A stretch of 64,000 bases of DNA from Actinomadura sp. J1-007. GTDB lineage: Bacteria; Actinomycetota; Actinomycetes; Streptosporangiales; Streptosporangiaceae. Positions 1 to 7,690 of this stretch are shown piece after piece (the stretch's first letter is position 1; each line of letters begins with the position of its first letter). The position numbers and the translations under genes were made by a program. Location: NCBI RefSeq assembly GCF_009793335.1, contig NZ_WING01000003.1, positions 124,001 through 188,000 on the forward strand, written 5' to 3'. The notes under the pieces are model-generated. The model was not told the DNA's origin. It ran no database searches and saw only the letters and a program-made list of their open reading frames with translations.

Positions 1-1
1 G

Positions 2-496
2 GCTAGGAGGCGGCTTGGTGACGACGCCTGCTTGCACGTGGTCGATCTGAACGACCCCCTGCCGTTCGAGGACGAATCGTTCGATGACGTGGTGGCGTCG
101 CTCGTTCTGCATTATCTGGAGGACTGGGGGCCGACGCTGGCCGAGTTTCGACGTGTGCTCCGGCCCGGCGGGCGGCTGATCGCCTCGGTGAGTCACCCGT
201 TCACCGCCTACGCACACCGGGATCCTCGGCCCGACTACCACGCGACCACCAGCTATACCTTCGACTGGATGCTCAACGGACGGTCCGTCCCGATCCAGCT
301 CTGGCGCAGGCCGTTGCACGCGATGACCGACGCTTTCATTACGGCCGGGTTCCGCCTTGCTGCGATCAGCGAGCCGCAGCCCGATCCGGCGGCCCGTGAG
401 CTGTTCCCGGACGGCTTCCAGGAACTTTCGACCCATCCCAACTTCCTGTTCTTCGTGGTCGAAGCACCGAAGTCGGCCACCGGTTCGGACGGCTAG
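2..496 (+). CDS. class I SAM-dependent methyltransferase, 5' partial
   Basis: The reading frame is open from base 2 and no convincing start lies inside the window, so the gene begins to the left of it. The visible 164 residues are the second half of a class I methyltransferase: an acidic turn followed by FDDVVASLVLHYLEDW, which matches the region after the SAM-binding loop, then LRPGGRLIASVSHP, the usual motif III strand and turn. The glycine-rich motif I is outside the window. The C-terminus (FQELSTHPNFLFFVVEA) resembles small-molecule methyltransferases of the Methyltransf_11 type. The substrate cannot be told. A TTG at 32 could be an internal start but would remove the SAM site. Confidence 0.8.
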   Translation, partial: ARRRLGDDACLHVVDLNDPLPFEDESFDDVVASLVLHYLEDWGPTLAEFRRVLRPGGRLIASVSHPFTAYAHRDPRPDYHATTSYTFDWMLNGRSVPIQLWRRPLHAMTDAFITAGFRLAAISEPQPDPAARELFPDGFQELSTHPNFLFFVVEAPKSATGSDG

Positions 497-762
497 TGGC
501 TCGTCTTGCCCGAGTGTTTTCGTCCGGCCGGGCGGGAAGGGAGGCGGCTGTGCGGTGGCCGGGCGATCACCGTCGTCACGGGCGGGGCGTCCAGGACCGG
601 CACGGCGGCGAGGTCGCGGCGCAGGTCGGCGCCGGCTGACTCGGGAACGACCACGGTGGTACGCCCGAGCGCGATCAGTTGGAAGAGCTGCGTCGCGGCG
701 ATCGCCGTCCGGCTGGCGTCCCTGCCGGACGACGGCCCGACCGGCCAGTTGTTCGGCGACAA
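493..762 (-). pseudogene. LysR-family regulator, C-terminal remnant
   Basis: About 75 residues on the minus strand match the end of a LysR effector-binding domain: ATQLFQLIALGRTTVVVPES followed by ADLRRDLAAVPVLDAP and VTTVIARPPHS. That is the last strand-helix-strand of the domain in LysR proteins with a C-terminal WPPHSRS-like tail. There is no helix-turn-helix and no first half of the effector domain upstream, and the end runs out of register, so this is a relic. It overlaps the methyltransferase stop by 4 bases. The family call is from motif memory, not a search. Confidence 0.55.
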
Positions 763-834
763 CGGGGCCGTCCCCTGGTGACCTGGCTTTCGGACGCGTT
801 CGTCGTCGTTCAGTACGCGGCCCGCCGTACGGGT

Positions 835-2108
835 TCACCCCAGGTGCCAGAGGGCGATGGTGTTCTGGGAGTTGGTGGTGGCCACAGTGTGGCCGTCGGG
901 GCTTTGGGCGAACAGGCCGATGGTTCTGTTTCCGGGCTTGGCGGTGGCCCCGTCGTGCTGCCGCCCCTTGGCGGGCGGGGCCTCTGGAATGGTGACGGTG
1001 TTCCGCTTGGTGAGGGTGGCCGTGTCCCAGAAGTGCAGGTCCGTCCAGTCGGAGACCACGACGGTGTGGCCGTCGTCGCCGTACGCCAGGCCGGTAATGG
1101 TGCCGCCGTTGCCGCCCAGCGTTTGAACGAGCGCGTTGCCTGTGGCGGTCCTGAAGAGGCGGACGTCGTTGGTCGGAGGGCCGACGCTGGCGGCGACCAT
1201 GGCGCCGTCCGGGCTGAACACGAGGTTCTCGGCACCCATGGAGACGTTGAGTGGCTGCACGAAACGCAGCTTGCGGGCGGCCACGTCCCAGAACAGCAGG
1301 CTGCCCGGATCGAGAACATCGCTGCTGTTGGCGTCGCCTCCCGAGACGGACTGATAGTCGCTGACGAGTGTGCCGCCGTCCCGGCTGAACGCCATGGTGG
1401 AGGTGCGGCCCCCGGCAAGGGCGGGCCGTCCAGCTCACGGGTGTCCGGATTGTAGAAGCGAATCTGGTTGTCGTCGAAACCGCTCGCGGCGAATGACCTT
1501 CCGTTCGGGCTGAAGGCGATCGTCACGAAGGTCTCTTCTGGGGTGCCGCCGGGACTGGTGATCTCCCCCAGCAGGTTCAGCGTGGCGGCGTCCCAGAACT
1601 GGGCCCCTTCGATGCCGCCCGTCGTCAGCGTGCGGCCGTCGGGGCTGAAGGCCAGGGTGAAGACCATCGAGCTCGGGACGGTCCTGGCCCGCTCCTTGCG
1701 GTCCGCCACGTCCCACACCCGCACCGCGCCGCCTCCGGTTTCGGTGGAGGCAAGGGTCTTACCGTCCGGGCTGAAGCTGAGGGCACTGATCACGTTGCCG
1801 TGCTGGAGGGTGCCGAGCGCTCGCAGGGCGGAGCGGTCGCGGGCGGCCAGGATCCCCGCGGGAACGGCGGCGGCCACCAGGAGGCCGCCCACCCCGAGGA
1901 GGAGACGGCGCCGCGTGGCCCACAGCGCCGCCACACCGGAGGACTCCCCCGGTGCTGCCTGCCGCTCTGCTTGTGGGTCGGTCGGCAGCGTGGGGCGCGG
2001 GAGGCCGGGTCGCTTTCCGGCGGGAGCCGTCGGCTCCTGGCCAGAGCGGTCACCTTCGGCTGGCGGCCGGTCGTTCCCGAATCCCGCGTCCTGCGGCTGC
2101 TCGCCCAT
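835..2108 (-). pseudogene. membrane-anchored WD40-repeat protein, frameshifted
   Basis: Starts at ATG 2108 and ends at 835, but the frame changes once near 1409-1413. The first part has a proline-rich cytoplasmic segment, one membrane helix (about residues 66-90, RRRLLLGVGG onwards) and then WD40 blades recognisable by repeated LSFSPDGKTLAS and VRVWDVA-type signatures. After the shift the blades continue in another frame (MAFSRDGGTLVS, LLFWDVAARKL, LVFSPDGAMVA, IALWHLG stop). Adding one base in the run of five C at the junction restores a single protein of about 424 residues. Either a recent inactivation or a sequencing error; the downstream half shows no decay. Its role is probably a scaffold or sensor; no enzyme domain is seen. 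Confidence 0.75.
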
Positions 2109-2287
2109 TTCGCCTCCCGCAACGGGGGCTTGGCTCGTCTCGTATCCCGGCAGACGGTAGTGCCGCGACGCCGGGACCCGTCCCGGTCGGCGCTCCCCCA
2201 GCGGGTGGTGCCAGTCATCCCTGAGGCAAACGCACCACCGGCTGCTGTTGGAGAGCCGTTTCGCCTCCCCCGGTACAGTGGATTCAC

Positions 2288-3189
2288 ATGATCGACTCCG
2301 AAATCGAGATCACCGCAGACCTGGTCCGCGACCTGCTCCAGGAGCAGCATCCGGATCTTGCCGGGTTGGCCATCCGCGAGGTTTCGGGTGGCTGGGACAA
2401 CCAGCAGTGGCGCCTCGGGACGAGTTGGTCGTACGCATGCCGCGCACGGAACGGGCTCCGGACCTCCAGCACAAGGAACGTCGGTGGCTGCCCGTCCTGG
2501 CTCCGCGCCTGCCGCTCCCGATCCCGACCCCGGTGCGGCTCGGCGAACCGTCCGCGCGCTTCCCCAAGCCCTGGACCGTGATGGCGTGGATTCCCGGCGA
2601 GCCGCTGGACCACTCCTCGATCAGCCGCGGCGACCACGCTGCCGACGCGCTGGCAGTGTTCCTCAAGGCACTTCACGTGGAAGCGCCCAGCGAGGCGCCG
2701 ATCAGTACGGACCGCGGCGCCCACCCCAAGGAATACACGGACGGCTTCGACCAATTCTTTGAAGCCGTTGTCCCCGGCGACATCGCCGACGACGTGCGGG
2801 CAGTCTGGAACGGCGCCGTTGCTGCGCCCGAGTGGCAGGGGCCGCCGGTGTGGGTGCACGGCGACCTTCATCCCGCGAATGTCGTCGTCTCGGACGGGAC
2901 GCTCTCAGGTGTGATCGACTTCGGTGACATGTTCGCCGGCGACCCTGCATGGGACCTCGCGGCCGCGTGGGTGATCCTTCCTGAGGGCACCGCCTCACGT
3001 TTCTTCGACGTCTATGCGTGTGCGGACGAGGGGACGATCCGGCGCGCCCGCGGGCTGGCTGCTCTGAAAAGCCTGGTCCTCATGCAGATCGGCCAGAACG
3101 GAGACCGGGGCCTGCCTGGCGGCAAGCCGACGTGGGGGCCCGCAGGCCGGGCAGCGCTCGATCACGTTCTGCGGAGCGGTTCGCTGTAG
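2288..3189 (+). pseudogene. aminoglycoside phosphotransferase (APH)-family kinase, frameshifted
   Basis: ATG 2288 begins MIDSEIEITADLVRDLLQEQ and runs through the nucleotide-binding lobe start (VSGGWDNQQWRLG), then the frame breaks at the GGG run 2417-2419. One extra G would give WRLGDELVVRMPRTE and the rest reads cleanly to the stop at 3189. The C-lobe has the catalytic loop VWVHGDLHPANVVV (HGDxxxxN) and the metal-binding GVIDFGDMFAGDPAWDLA (DFGD/DPAxD). APH-family kinases phosphorylate aminoglycosides, macrolides or small metabolites; the substrate here cannot be assigned. Expected full length is about 300 residues, normal for the family. A single missing G makes sequencing error plausible. 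Confidence 0.8.
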
Positions 3190-3271
3190 GAACGGAGCGA
3201 CCGACCGTACACCCGTGCTCATACGCCGCCGTGGACGTGCAGGGCGAGGCGGACGGGTTGCCGGACGTACA

Positions 3272-3360
3272 GCACGTGCTGCGCGGTCTACGACGTGGTG
3301 CGGGGTCTACGACGTGCTGCGCGGTCTACGGCGTGGTGCGCGGTCTACGGCGTGGTGCGG
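3272..3360. repeat. 19-bp tandem repeat, about 4.7 copies
   Basis: Units of 19 bp (consensus CGACGTGSTGCGSGGTCTA) start at 3272, 3291, 3310, 3329 and 3348; the last is partial. On the minus strand the last two units supply the final codons and the TAG stop of the tetR-like gene (3345-3347), and each unit outside the gene repeats the same TAG. Copy number change would therefore not alter the protein. It looks like a variable-number tandem repeat at a gene 3' end. Confidence 0.85.
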
Positions 3361-3917
3361 GATAGCAGGCCGTTCAGGATGAGGGCGAGGCCCGCCTCGA
3401 ACGCCGACTCGTGATCGATCGCCGGCACGTCAGCCGGTAGGTCGGAACCGGTGTCCGGGTGGGCGGTGTCCGCCTGCTCCTCCAGGACGCTGCCGACCGT
3501 GAAACGGCTGGCGGTGAGCATGGCCATCTGCGCGTCGTGCTCGGGGACGCCGGAGGCGACGAGGAAGTTCATCTTGCGGCGGATCCGGTCGAGGTCTCCG
3601 GTGGGGGTGCTGCCGGCGTGGAGGCGTGCGCCGTCCCGGCGCATCAGCAGGGTGCGCCTGAAGTTGCGCGTGTTGTCCAGGAACCAGTCGCGCCAGTCGT
3701 CGTCGGGCGTCGGCAGGGCCGCGGTGGCGTGGGGTGCCATCGCTGCCTCCGCCATGGCGGCGAGGAGCTCGTTCTTGGTGCGGAAGTGCCAGTAGAGCGA
3801 TGGCTGCTCGACGCCGAGCCGCTTCGCGAGCCGTCTCGTGCTGACGGCGTCCAGTCCGACCTCGTCGAGCAGATCGAGCGCCTCGGCGATGACCGTCTCA
3901 CGGTTGATCTTTGTCAC
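3345..3917 (-). CDS. TetR-class repressor (tetracycline repressor-like)
   Basis: GTG start at 3917; 190 residues. The N-terminus (INRETVIAEALDLLDEVGLD, then STRRLAKRLGVEQPSLYWHF) matches the helix-turn-helix of the genuine tetracycline repressors more closely than generic TetR/AcrR proteins. The core keeps the RRDGARLHAGSTPTG stretch, which lines up with RDGAKVHLGTRPT of TetR(B/D), including the histidine that contacts the drug; the following Arg of the classical pocket is Thr here. Divergent from the flavin monooxygenase at 3988 with two tetO-like sites between, so it very probably represses both genes and releases on a tetracycline-like ligand. The 3' end lies in a tandem repeat. Confidence 0.88.
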   Translation of the reverse strand: MTKINRETVIAEALDLLDEVGLDAVSTRRLAKRLGVEQPSLYWHFRTKNELLAAMAEAAMAPHATAALPTPDDDWRDWFLDNTRNFRRTLLMRRDGARLHAGSTPTGDLDRIRRKMNFLVASGVPEHDAQMAMLTASRFTVGSVLEEQADTAHPDTGSDLPADVPAIDHESAFEAGLALILNGLLSRTTP

Positions 3918-3925
3918 TTTGACAA

Positions 3926-3973
3926 TCTATCGCTGATAGGTGACGGTGGAAAGGAACCTTTCAGCGATAGATT
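3926..3973. promoter_or_regulatory. paired tetO-like operators
   Basis: Site 1 is CTATCGCTGATAG (3927-3939), a palindrome with the tetO half-sites CTATC and GATAG and the same 3-base centre length as tetO. Site 2 is CTTTCAGCGATAG (3958-3970), one mismatch in the left arm and the reverse complement of the site 1 centre. Centres are 31 bp apart, close to the tetO1/tetO2 spacing of Tn10. Site 1 lies 9 bp upstream of the repressor start and site 2 lies 17 bp upstream of the monooxygenase ATG. Confidence 0.8.
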
Positions 3974-3987
3974 TTGGGGTGGTGGCC

Positions 3988-5232
3988 ATGGCAGGCGGAT
4001 CGGGAACGCGGTCGCTGCGGGTACTCGTCGCCGGTGGCGGGGTCACGGGGCAGGCTCTGGCCTACTGGCTCGCCCGGGGCGGCCACCGGGTGACCGTTGT
4101 CGAACGCTTCCCGGCGCTTCGGGCCAGTGGAGCCCAGGTCGACCTCCGGGGGCAGGGCATCCAGGCCATCGCTGCCATGGGTCTCCTGGACGCCGTCCGA
4201 GGCAAGCTCGTGGACGAGGCGGGCGTCGCGTTCGTCGACGCCCGCGGCAGGGCCAAGGCGACGATCATGGCCAACACCTCGGGGCGGGGCCGGCAGACCC
4301 TGACGTCCGAGTACGAGATCATGCGCGGCGATCTGGTGCGCATCCTGCACGACGCGACGAAGGACGACGCCGAGTACGTCTTCGGCAAGAGCGTCGACGG
4401 CTACGAGCAGGACGGGGACAGGGTCGTCGCGCACTTCTCCGACGGGTCCTCCGGCGAGTTCGACCTCCTGGTCGGCGCGGACGGCCAGGGATCGCGGATC
4501 CGGCGGGCGCTCCTCCCCGAAGGCTCCGACCCGTACTGGCGGGTCGGAATCCACATGGCCTACTGGTTCGTCCCGCGCATCGCGTCCGACAGCAACATCC
4601 GGGACACCTACATGGCCCCGGGCGGACGCCAGATCATGCGCCGCAGCCACAACCCGACCGAGACCCAGGCGTACTTCGTGATGCGGGACGACTCCGAGGA
4701 GTCCTCGGCGATCCATCGCGCGCCCGTCGAGCGGCAGCAGGAGTTCTGGGCCGACAGGTTCCGCGACGCCGGATGGCAGGCCGAGCGCTTCATCGACGGG
4801 ATGAGCACGAGCCCGTTCTTCTACTCGCAGGAGATCGTCCAGGTACGCGCCGACATCTGGTCCAGCGGGCGTGTGGTCCTGGCCGGGGACGCCGCGCACT
4901 GCGCCTCCCCCTACAGCGGCATGGGAATCTCGGGCGGCCTGGTCGGCGCCCACGTTCTGGCGGGTGAGATCAACCGGCATCCGGACGATCTGCCGACGGC
5001 GCTGGCGAACTACGACACCGTGCTACGGCCGTTCGTCAGCGAGATCCAGGGTGAGGTCAATCCGCGCCTGCTGCGTCTGGGCATGCCGATGTCCCAACGT
5101 GCCATCGACGCCTTCCAGGCCGCCACCGCACTGGCCTGCTTCCTGCACGTCCCCGACCTCGCCGCACGCTTCTCCAAGGCGGACCGCGGCGGCAACTGGC
5201 AACTCCCCCGCAACCCGGTGTCGAACGGATGA
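3988..5232 (+). CDS. FAD-dependent monooxygenase, Tet(X)-like
   Basis: 414 residues from ATG 3988; a GTG at 3940 is in frame but falls inside operator 1, so the ATG with upstream GGGGTGGT is preferred. N-terminal dinucleotide fold LRVLVAGGGVTGQALAYWL with VTVVER, a middle DLLVGADGQGSRIRR (DG motif) and the second FAD motif VVLAGDAAHCASPYSGMG near residue 300. These are group A flavoprotein hydroxylase signatures, of the subfamily holding Tet(X) and polyketide hydroxylases. The divergent tetracycline-repressor-like gene and tetO-like operators make a tetracycline-type polyketide the likely substrate; that is inference. Cytoplasmic, NAD(P)H-dependent by family. Confidence 0.82.
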   Translation: MAGGSGTRSLRVLVAGGGVTGQALAYWLARGGHRVTVVERFPALRASGAQVDLRGQGIQAIAAMGLLDAVRGKLVDEAGVAFVDARGRAKATIMANTSGRGRQTLTSEYEIMRGDLVRILHDATKDDAEYVFGKSVDGYEQDGDRVVAHFSDGSSGEFDLLVGADGQGSRIRRALLPEGSDPYWRVGIHMAYWFVPRIASDSNIRDTYMAPGGRQIMRRSHNPTETQAYFVMRDDSEESSAIHRAPVERQQEFWADRFRDAGWQAERFIDGMSTSPFFYSQEIVQVRADIWSSGRVVLAGDAAHCASPYSGMGISGGLVGAHVLAGEINRHPDDLPTALANYDTVLRPFVSEIQGEVNPRLLRLGMPMSQRAIDAFQAATALACFLHVPDLAARFSKADRGGNWQLPRNPVSNG

Positions 5233-5261
5233 TGGGGAGTTCGCGCAGGGGGGCATCGCGG

Positions 5262-6014
5262 TCACGCGGGCAGGGCTGAGCCGTCGTCGGCCGCGTCGGC
5301 GAACCGGCGGAGCGTACTGGTGTCCTCAATGGTGACGTGGCGACGCAGATGGCATGACACCAGGCCCGCGGCACGCAGTTCGGCAAGGGCCCGGACCACG
5401 GTTTTGCGGGAGTCGCCGATCCAACCGCCGAGCTCTCCCTGGGACAGCTCCCCGCCGGGAACGGTGATCCGTAGGCCGTCGGAATGGTGGATCGGGCCGT
5501 TCTCGGGGCGGCACAGTTCCACCAGCAGGCCGGCCAGGCGTTGCGAGGCGGTGGGATAGTCGCGGATCGTACGGAGCCGATCGGCCTCCAGCAGCCGGGC
5601 CAGCTGCACGTGATGCAGGGCGGACGAGGCGTGGGGCGCGCGGTGCAGGAAGTCGGCGAAGCTGCGCGCGGGCAGGCTCATCATGTGCAGCCCGCCGGAG
5701 ATGACGGTGACGGTCTCGGCCGAGTCGGCCCCGGTGAGCACGGCCGCCACACCGATGAGTTCGCCGGGGCCGTACAGGCGCAGGACGGGGCTCCGCCCGG
5801 CCTTGTTCACCGTGGCCTTGGCCCAGCCGCTGCGGATGATGGCCACCTGGTCCACCGGTGCGCCTTCGACATGGATGTCCTCACCTTGGATGGCGAGGCC
5901 GGTGGCGGTACGGGCGCGAAGGGTGCTCTGCTCCTCGCGGGAGAGCATCCCCCAGTAGTCGCGGACGTGTGCCGCGTGCGGGCCGGTCCCCCGCGCGTCG
6001 CCTCCGACGGCCAT
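5262..6014 (-). CDS. Crp/Fnr-family transcriptional regulator
   Basis: 250 residues. ATG 6014 is chosen over an in-frame GTG at 6215 because the upstream stretch is arginine-rich non-protein-like and is occupied by a small membrane-protein gene. Residues about 35-130 form a cyclic-nucleotide-binding fold (LYGPGELIGVAAVLTG), followed by a dimer helix and a winged helix-turn-helix (GELSQGELGGWIGDSRKTVVRALAELRAAGLV). The effector residues for cAMP are not clear. It begins 5 bases after the stop of the 58-residue gene, so the two are probably one transcript with coupled translation. Confidence 0.88.
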   Translation of the reverse strand: MAVGGDARGTGPHAAHVRDYWGMLSREEQSTLRARTATGLAIQGEDIHVEGAPVDQVAIIRSGWAKATVNKAGRSPVLRLYGPGELIGVAAVLTGADSAETVTVISGGLHMMSLPARSFADFLHRAPHASSALHHVQLARLLEADRLRTIRDYPTASQRLAGLLVELCRPENGPIHHSDGLRITVPGGELSQGELGGWIGDSRKTVVRALAELRAAGLVSCHLRRHVTIEDTSTLRRFADAADDGSALPA

Positions 6015-6019
6015 GAGAC

Positions 6020-6196
6020 TCACCGGCCGTAGAGGGCGAACAGGATGGCCGGCACGCACGCCATCAACGACGCCGTCGCGGTCAGCACCCGCGCCCGCGC
6101 CCCGACGGGAGTGGCGTGGACGATGAACATGGTGAGCCCGACGAACGCCAGGACGGTGAGTCCTCCGACGGCGAGGGACAGCGCATGGGCAGGCAT
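6020..6196 (-). CDS. small two-helix membrane protein, 58 residues
   Basis: ATG 6196 to TGA 6020. The sequence starts MPAHALSLAVGG and has two hydrophobic stretches (about residues 6-28 and 39-56) joined by a basic loop with VGARARV. The N-terminus should be outside or short, which gives a hairpin in the membrane. It sits directly upstream of the Crp-like gene on the same strand with a 5-base gap. Actinobacterial crp-like genes often have small membrane neighbours, but no named family is recognised. The hydrophobic pattern, clean codon use and tight spacing support it as real. Confidence 0.6.
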   Translation of the reverse strand: MPAHALSLAVGGLTVLAFVGLTMFIVHATPVGARARVLTATASLMACVPAILFALYGR

Positions 6197-6631
6197 GTGA
6201 ATCTGCTCCCTGCAACGATCACGGCTTGGATGTGGTGTTGTTGATGCACCGATAGCCGATCAGCAACGGGCCGGTGCGTGTCGTTCCTGGAAGCCCAGCC
6301 CAACGCATCGACGACCAGTGATTGGGACGCTATGCGCCCTTCACCGGTGGCGGAAGAGGCACCACGTCCACCACAAACGCGAGTTGCCCTCGGGCTTCCA
6401 GGCACCGAGGGCAACTCACCAGGTCAGCACCCACATCCAAGCCGAGAACGCAGGCTGTCCCACCCCCGAGTATCGCCCTCGTGGTCGCGACGCATTGGGC
6501 CAGATGACCCCGACAACTATGCAAGGGCTAGAAGAATTGTTGAACGATTCGAGAGCGGGTGTGCTCTTGGCGACGGCGGCTGATCTGCCGCGTGGCCCCA
6601 TGATGGGGGCGTGGATTTTGAGGCTTATTGA
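6197..6631. other. gene-poor region with remnants
   Basis: Upstream of the 6196 gene the sequence holds its promoter region, a perfect hairpin at 6381-6417 and nothing with convincing coding character. The stretch 6494-6630 has lower GC than its surroundings and leads into the broken sigma-factor fragment, so it is probably decayed DNA. Confidence 0.5.
6381..6417. other. perfect 13-bp stem-loop
   Basis: GAGTTGCCCTCGG (6381-6393) pairs exactly with CCGAGGGCAACTC (6405-6417) around an 11-base loop. There is no T-run on either side. It may be a T-less actinobacterial terminator, or the end of a decayed mobile element; the flanking genes do not decide. Confidence 0.5.
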
Positions 6632-6940
6632 GGTGAGCTGGTCGCGTACTGCTACCGGCTCGTCACCAACGTCTGCCTGACCGCGCTGGGCGGGCGTAGG
6701 CGGCGGCCGTTGCCGTCCGGGCTGGGCGCACCGAGCGACGATCCCGGGGTACCGCTCACCCCGGCCCTCGATGTCGTGTGGCTCCAGCCGTTCCCCGACG
6801 CGCGGTTCGACGTCGGCGCCGGCGAGCGGCTCTTCCCCGGCGGCGGGTCACCCGCCTACCTGGAGTGCCTGTCGGCCGAGCAGGTCGGCGCCGCCGTCCT
6901 CACGCGGTACGGGAGGACGTCAGATGACCGTTCGCGTTCT
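6632..6940 (+). pseudogene. ECF sigma factor remnant
   Basis: One frame reads ELVAYCYRLVTNVCLTALGG, which matches the end of sigma region 2 (YRIATNVCLDAL) of ECF sigma factors, followed by a proline-rich linker with VVWLQPFPDARFDVG like the WLxPYPD linker of SigJ/SigX5-type factors. Region 2.1-2.2 and region 4 are missing: the reading starts abruptly after lower-GC sequence and ends without an RQRAV-type region 4. It is therefore a relic truncated on both sides. Limits are approximate. Confidence 0.6.
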
Positions 6941-6963
6941 CGCCCGTACGGGGCCCGGCCGGG

Positions 6964-7578
6964 TCAGGACAGGCGTATTCCGAGGGCGTGTTCGGCTTGG
7001 GCCGCCAGCCAGGCGGCGGCGCGGTCGTAGGGCCAGCCGTTCTCTTGGACCAGGGTCTCGTAGCCGGTGAAGCCGAAGTGGAACCACAGGACGTCGGCGG
7101 CGAGGGCGGTGTCGACGCCGAGCGCGCCGATGGCGTGGAGGTGGTCGGCGACGGCGTCCAGCGCTGACCGGTAGCGGCGGGTCGCGGTGCGCAGGGACTC
7201 GGCGACGGCCTCGTCGTGCGGGGCCACGCTGCGCGCCGTGCGCATGATGTCGCCGTACTCGACGCGCATGTCCCGGACGACCTCGGCGGTGAGCCGCAGC
7301 ACCTCGCGCGCGTCGCGGGACGCGGTGATCAGGGCGCCGCGCTCGGCGACGATCGGCGCGACGCTCCACCGCTCCACCAGGGTCGCGATGAGGCCGTGCT
7401 TGCCGCCGGTGACGGCGTAGACGGTCGCGGGCGCCACCCTGGCGCGCTCGGCGATCTGGTTGACGGACGTCGCGAAGTACCCGCGTTCGGCGAACAGCTC
7501 CCGCGCGGCGGTGATGATCGCCTCGCGGGTCAGCTCGGCGTACTCGGCGCGGCGGCCGGTGGAGGTCGAAGGCACCAC
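6964..7578 (-). CDS. TetR/AcrR-family regulator
   Basis: 204 residues from GTG 7578. Residues about 15-60 form the DNA-binding domain (REAIITAARELFAERGYFAT, NQIAERARVAPATVYAVTGG). The rest is all-helical ligand domain ending FTGYETLVQENGW with a VLWFHFG helix, as in TetR proteins with DUF-type C-termini. It is divergent from the flavoenzyme at 7691, with a 31-bp perfect dyad between the two starts, so it very likely represses that gene and itself. Confidence 0.88.
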   Translation of the reverse strand: MVPSTSTGRRAEYAELTREAIITAARELFAERGYFATSVNQIAERARVAPATVYAVTGGKHGLIATLVERWSVAPIVAERGALITASRDAREVLRLTAEVVRDMRVEYGDIMRTARSVAPHDEAVAESLRTATRRYRSALDAVADHLHAIGALGVDTALAADVLWFHFGFTGYETLVQENGWPYDRAAAWLAAQAEHALGIRLS

Positions 7579-7609
7579 GGAATCCTACCGCCCAGGTCAG
7601 GCCACTTGT

Positions 7610-7640
7610 CCATTCATCAGAGTTGCACTCTGATGAATGG
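7610..7640. promoter_or_regulatory. TetR operator, 31-bp perfect dyad
   Basis: Left arm CCATTCATCAGAGT (7610-7623), spacer TGC, right arm ACTCTGATGAATGG (7627-7640), without a mismatch. It lies 31 bp upstream of the TetR start at 7578 and 50 bp upstream of the flavoenzyme start at 7691, covering the likely promoters of both. Confidence 0.85.
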
Positions 7641-7690
7641 ATTTGTACTCTCCCCACCGGACGATCAACTCAACAATCGGGGGCCACGCC

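Noticed and set aside
3272..3360. CRISPR-like array
   Set aside because: The 19-bp units are directly adjacent without spacers, so it is a tandem repeat.
5262..6215. Crp-like gene starting at GTG 6215
   Set aside because: The extra 67 residues are an arginine-rich shadow of the small membrane-protein gene on the same strand.
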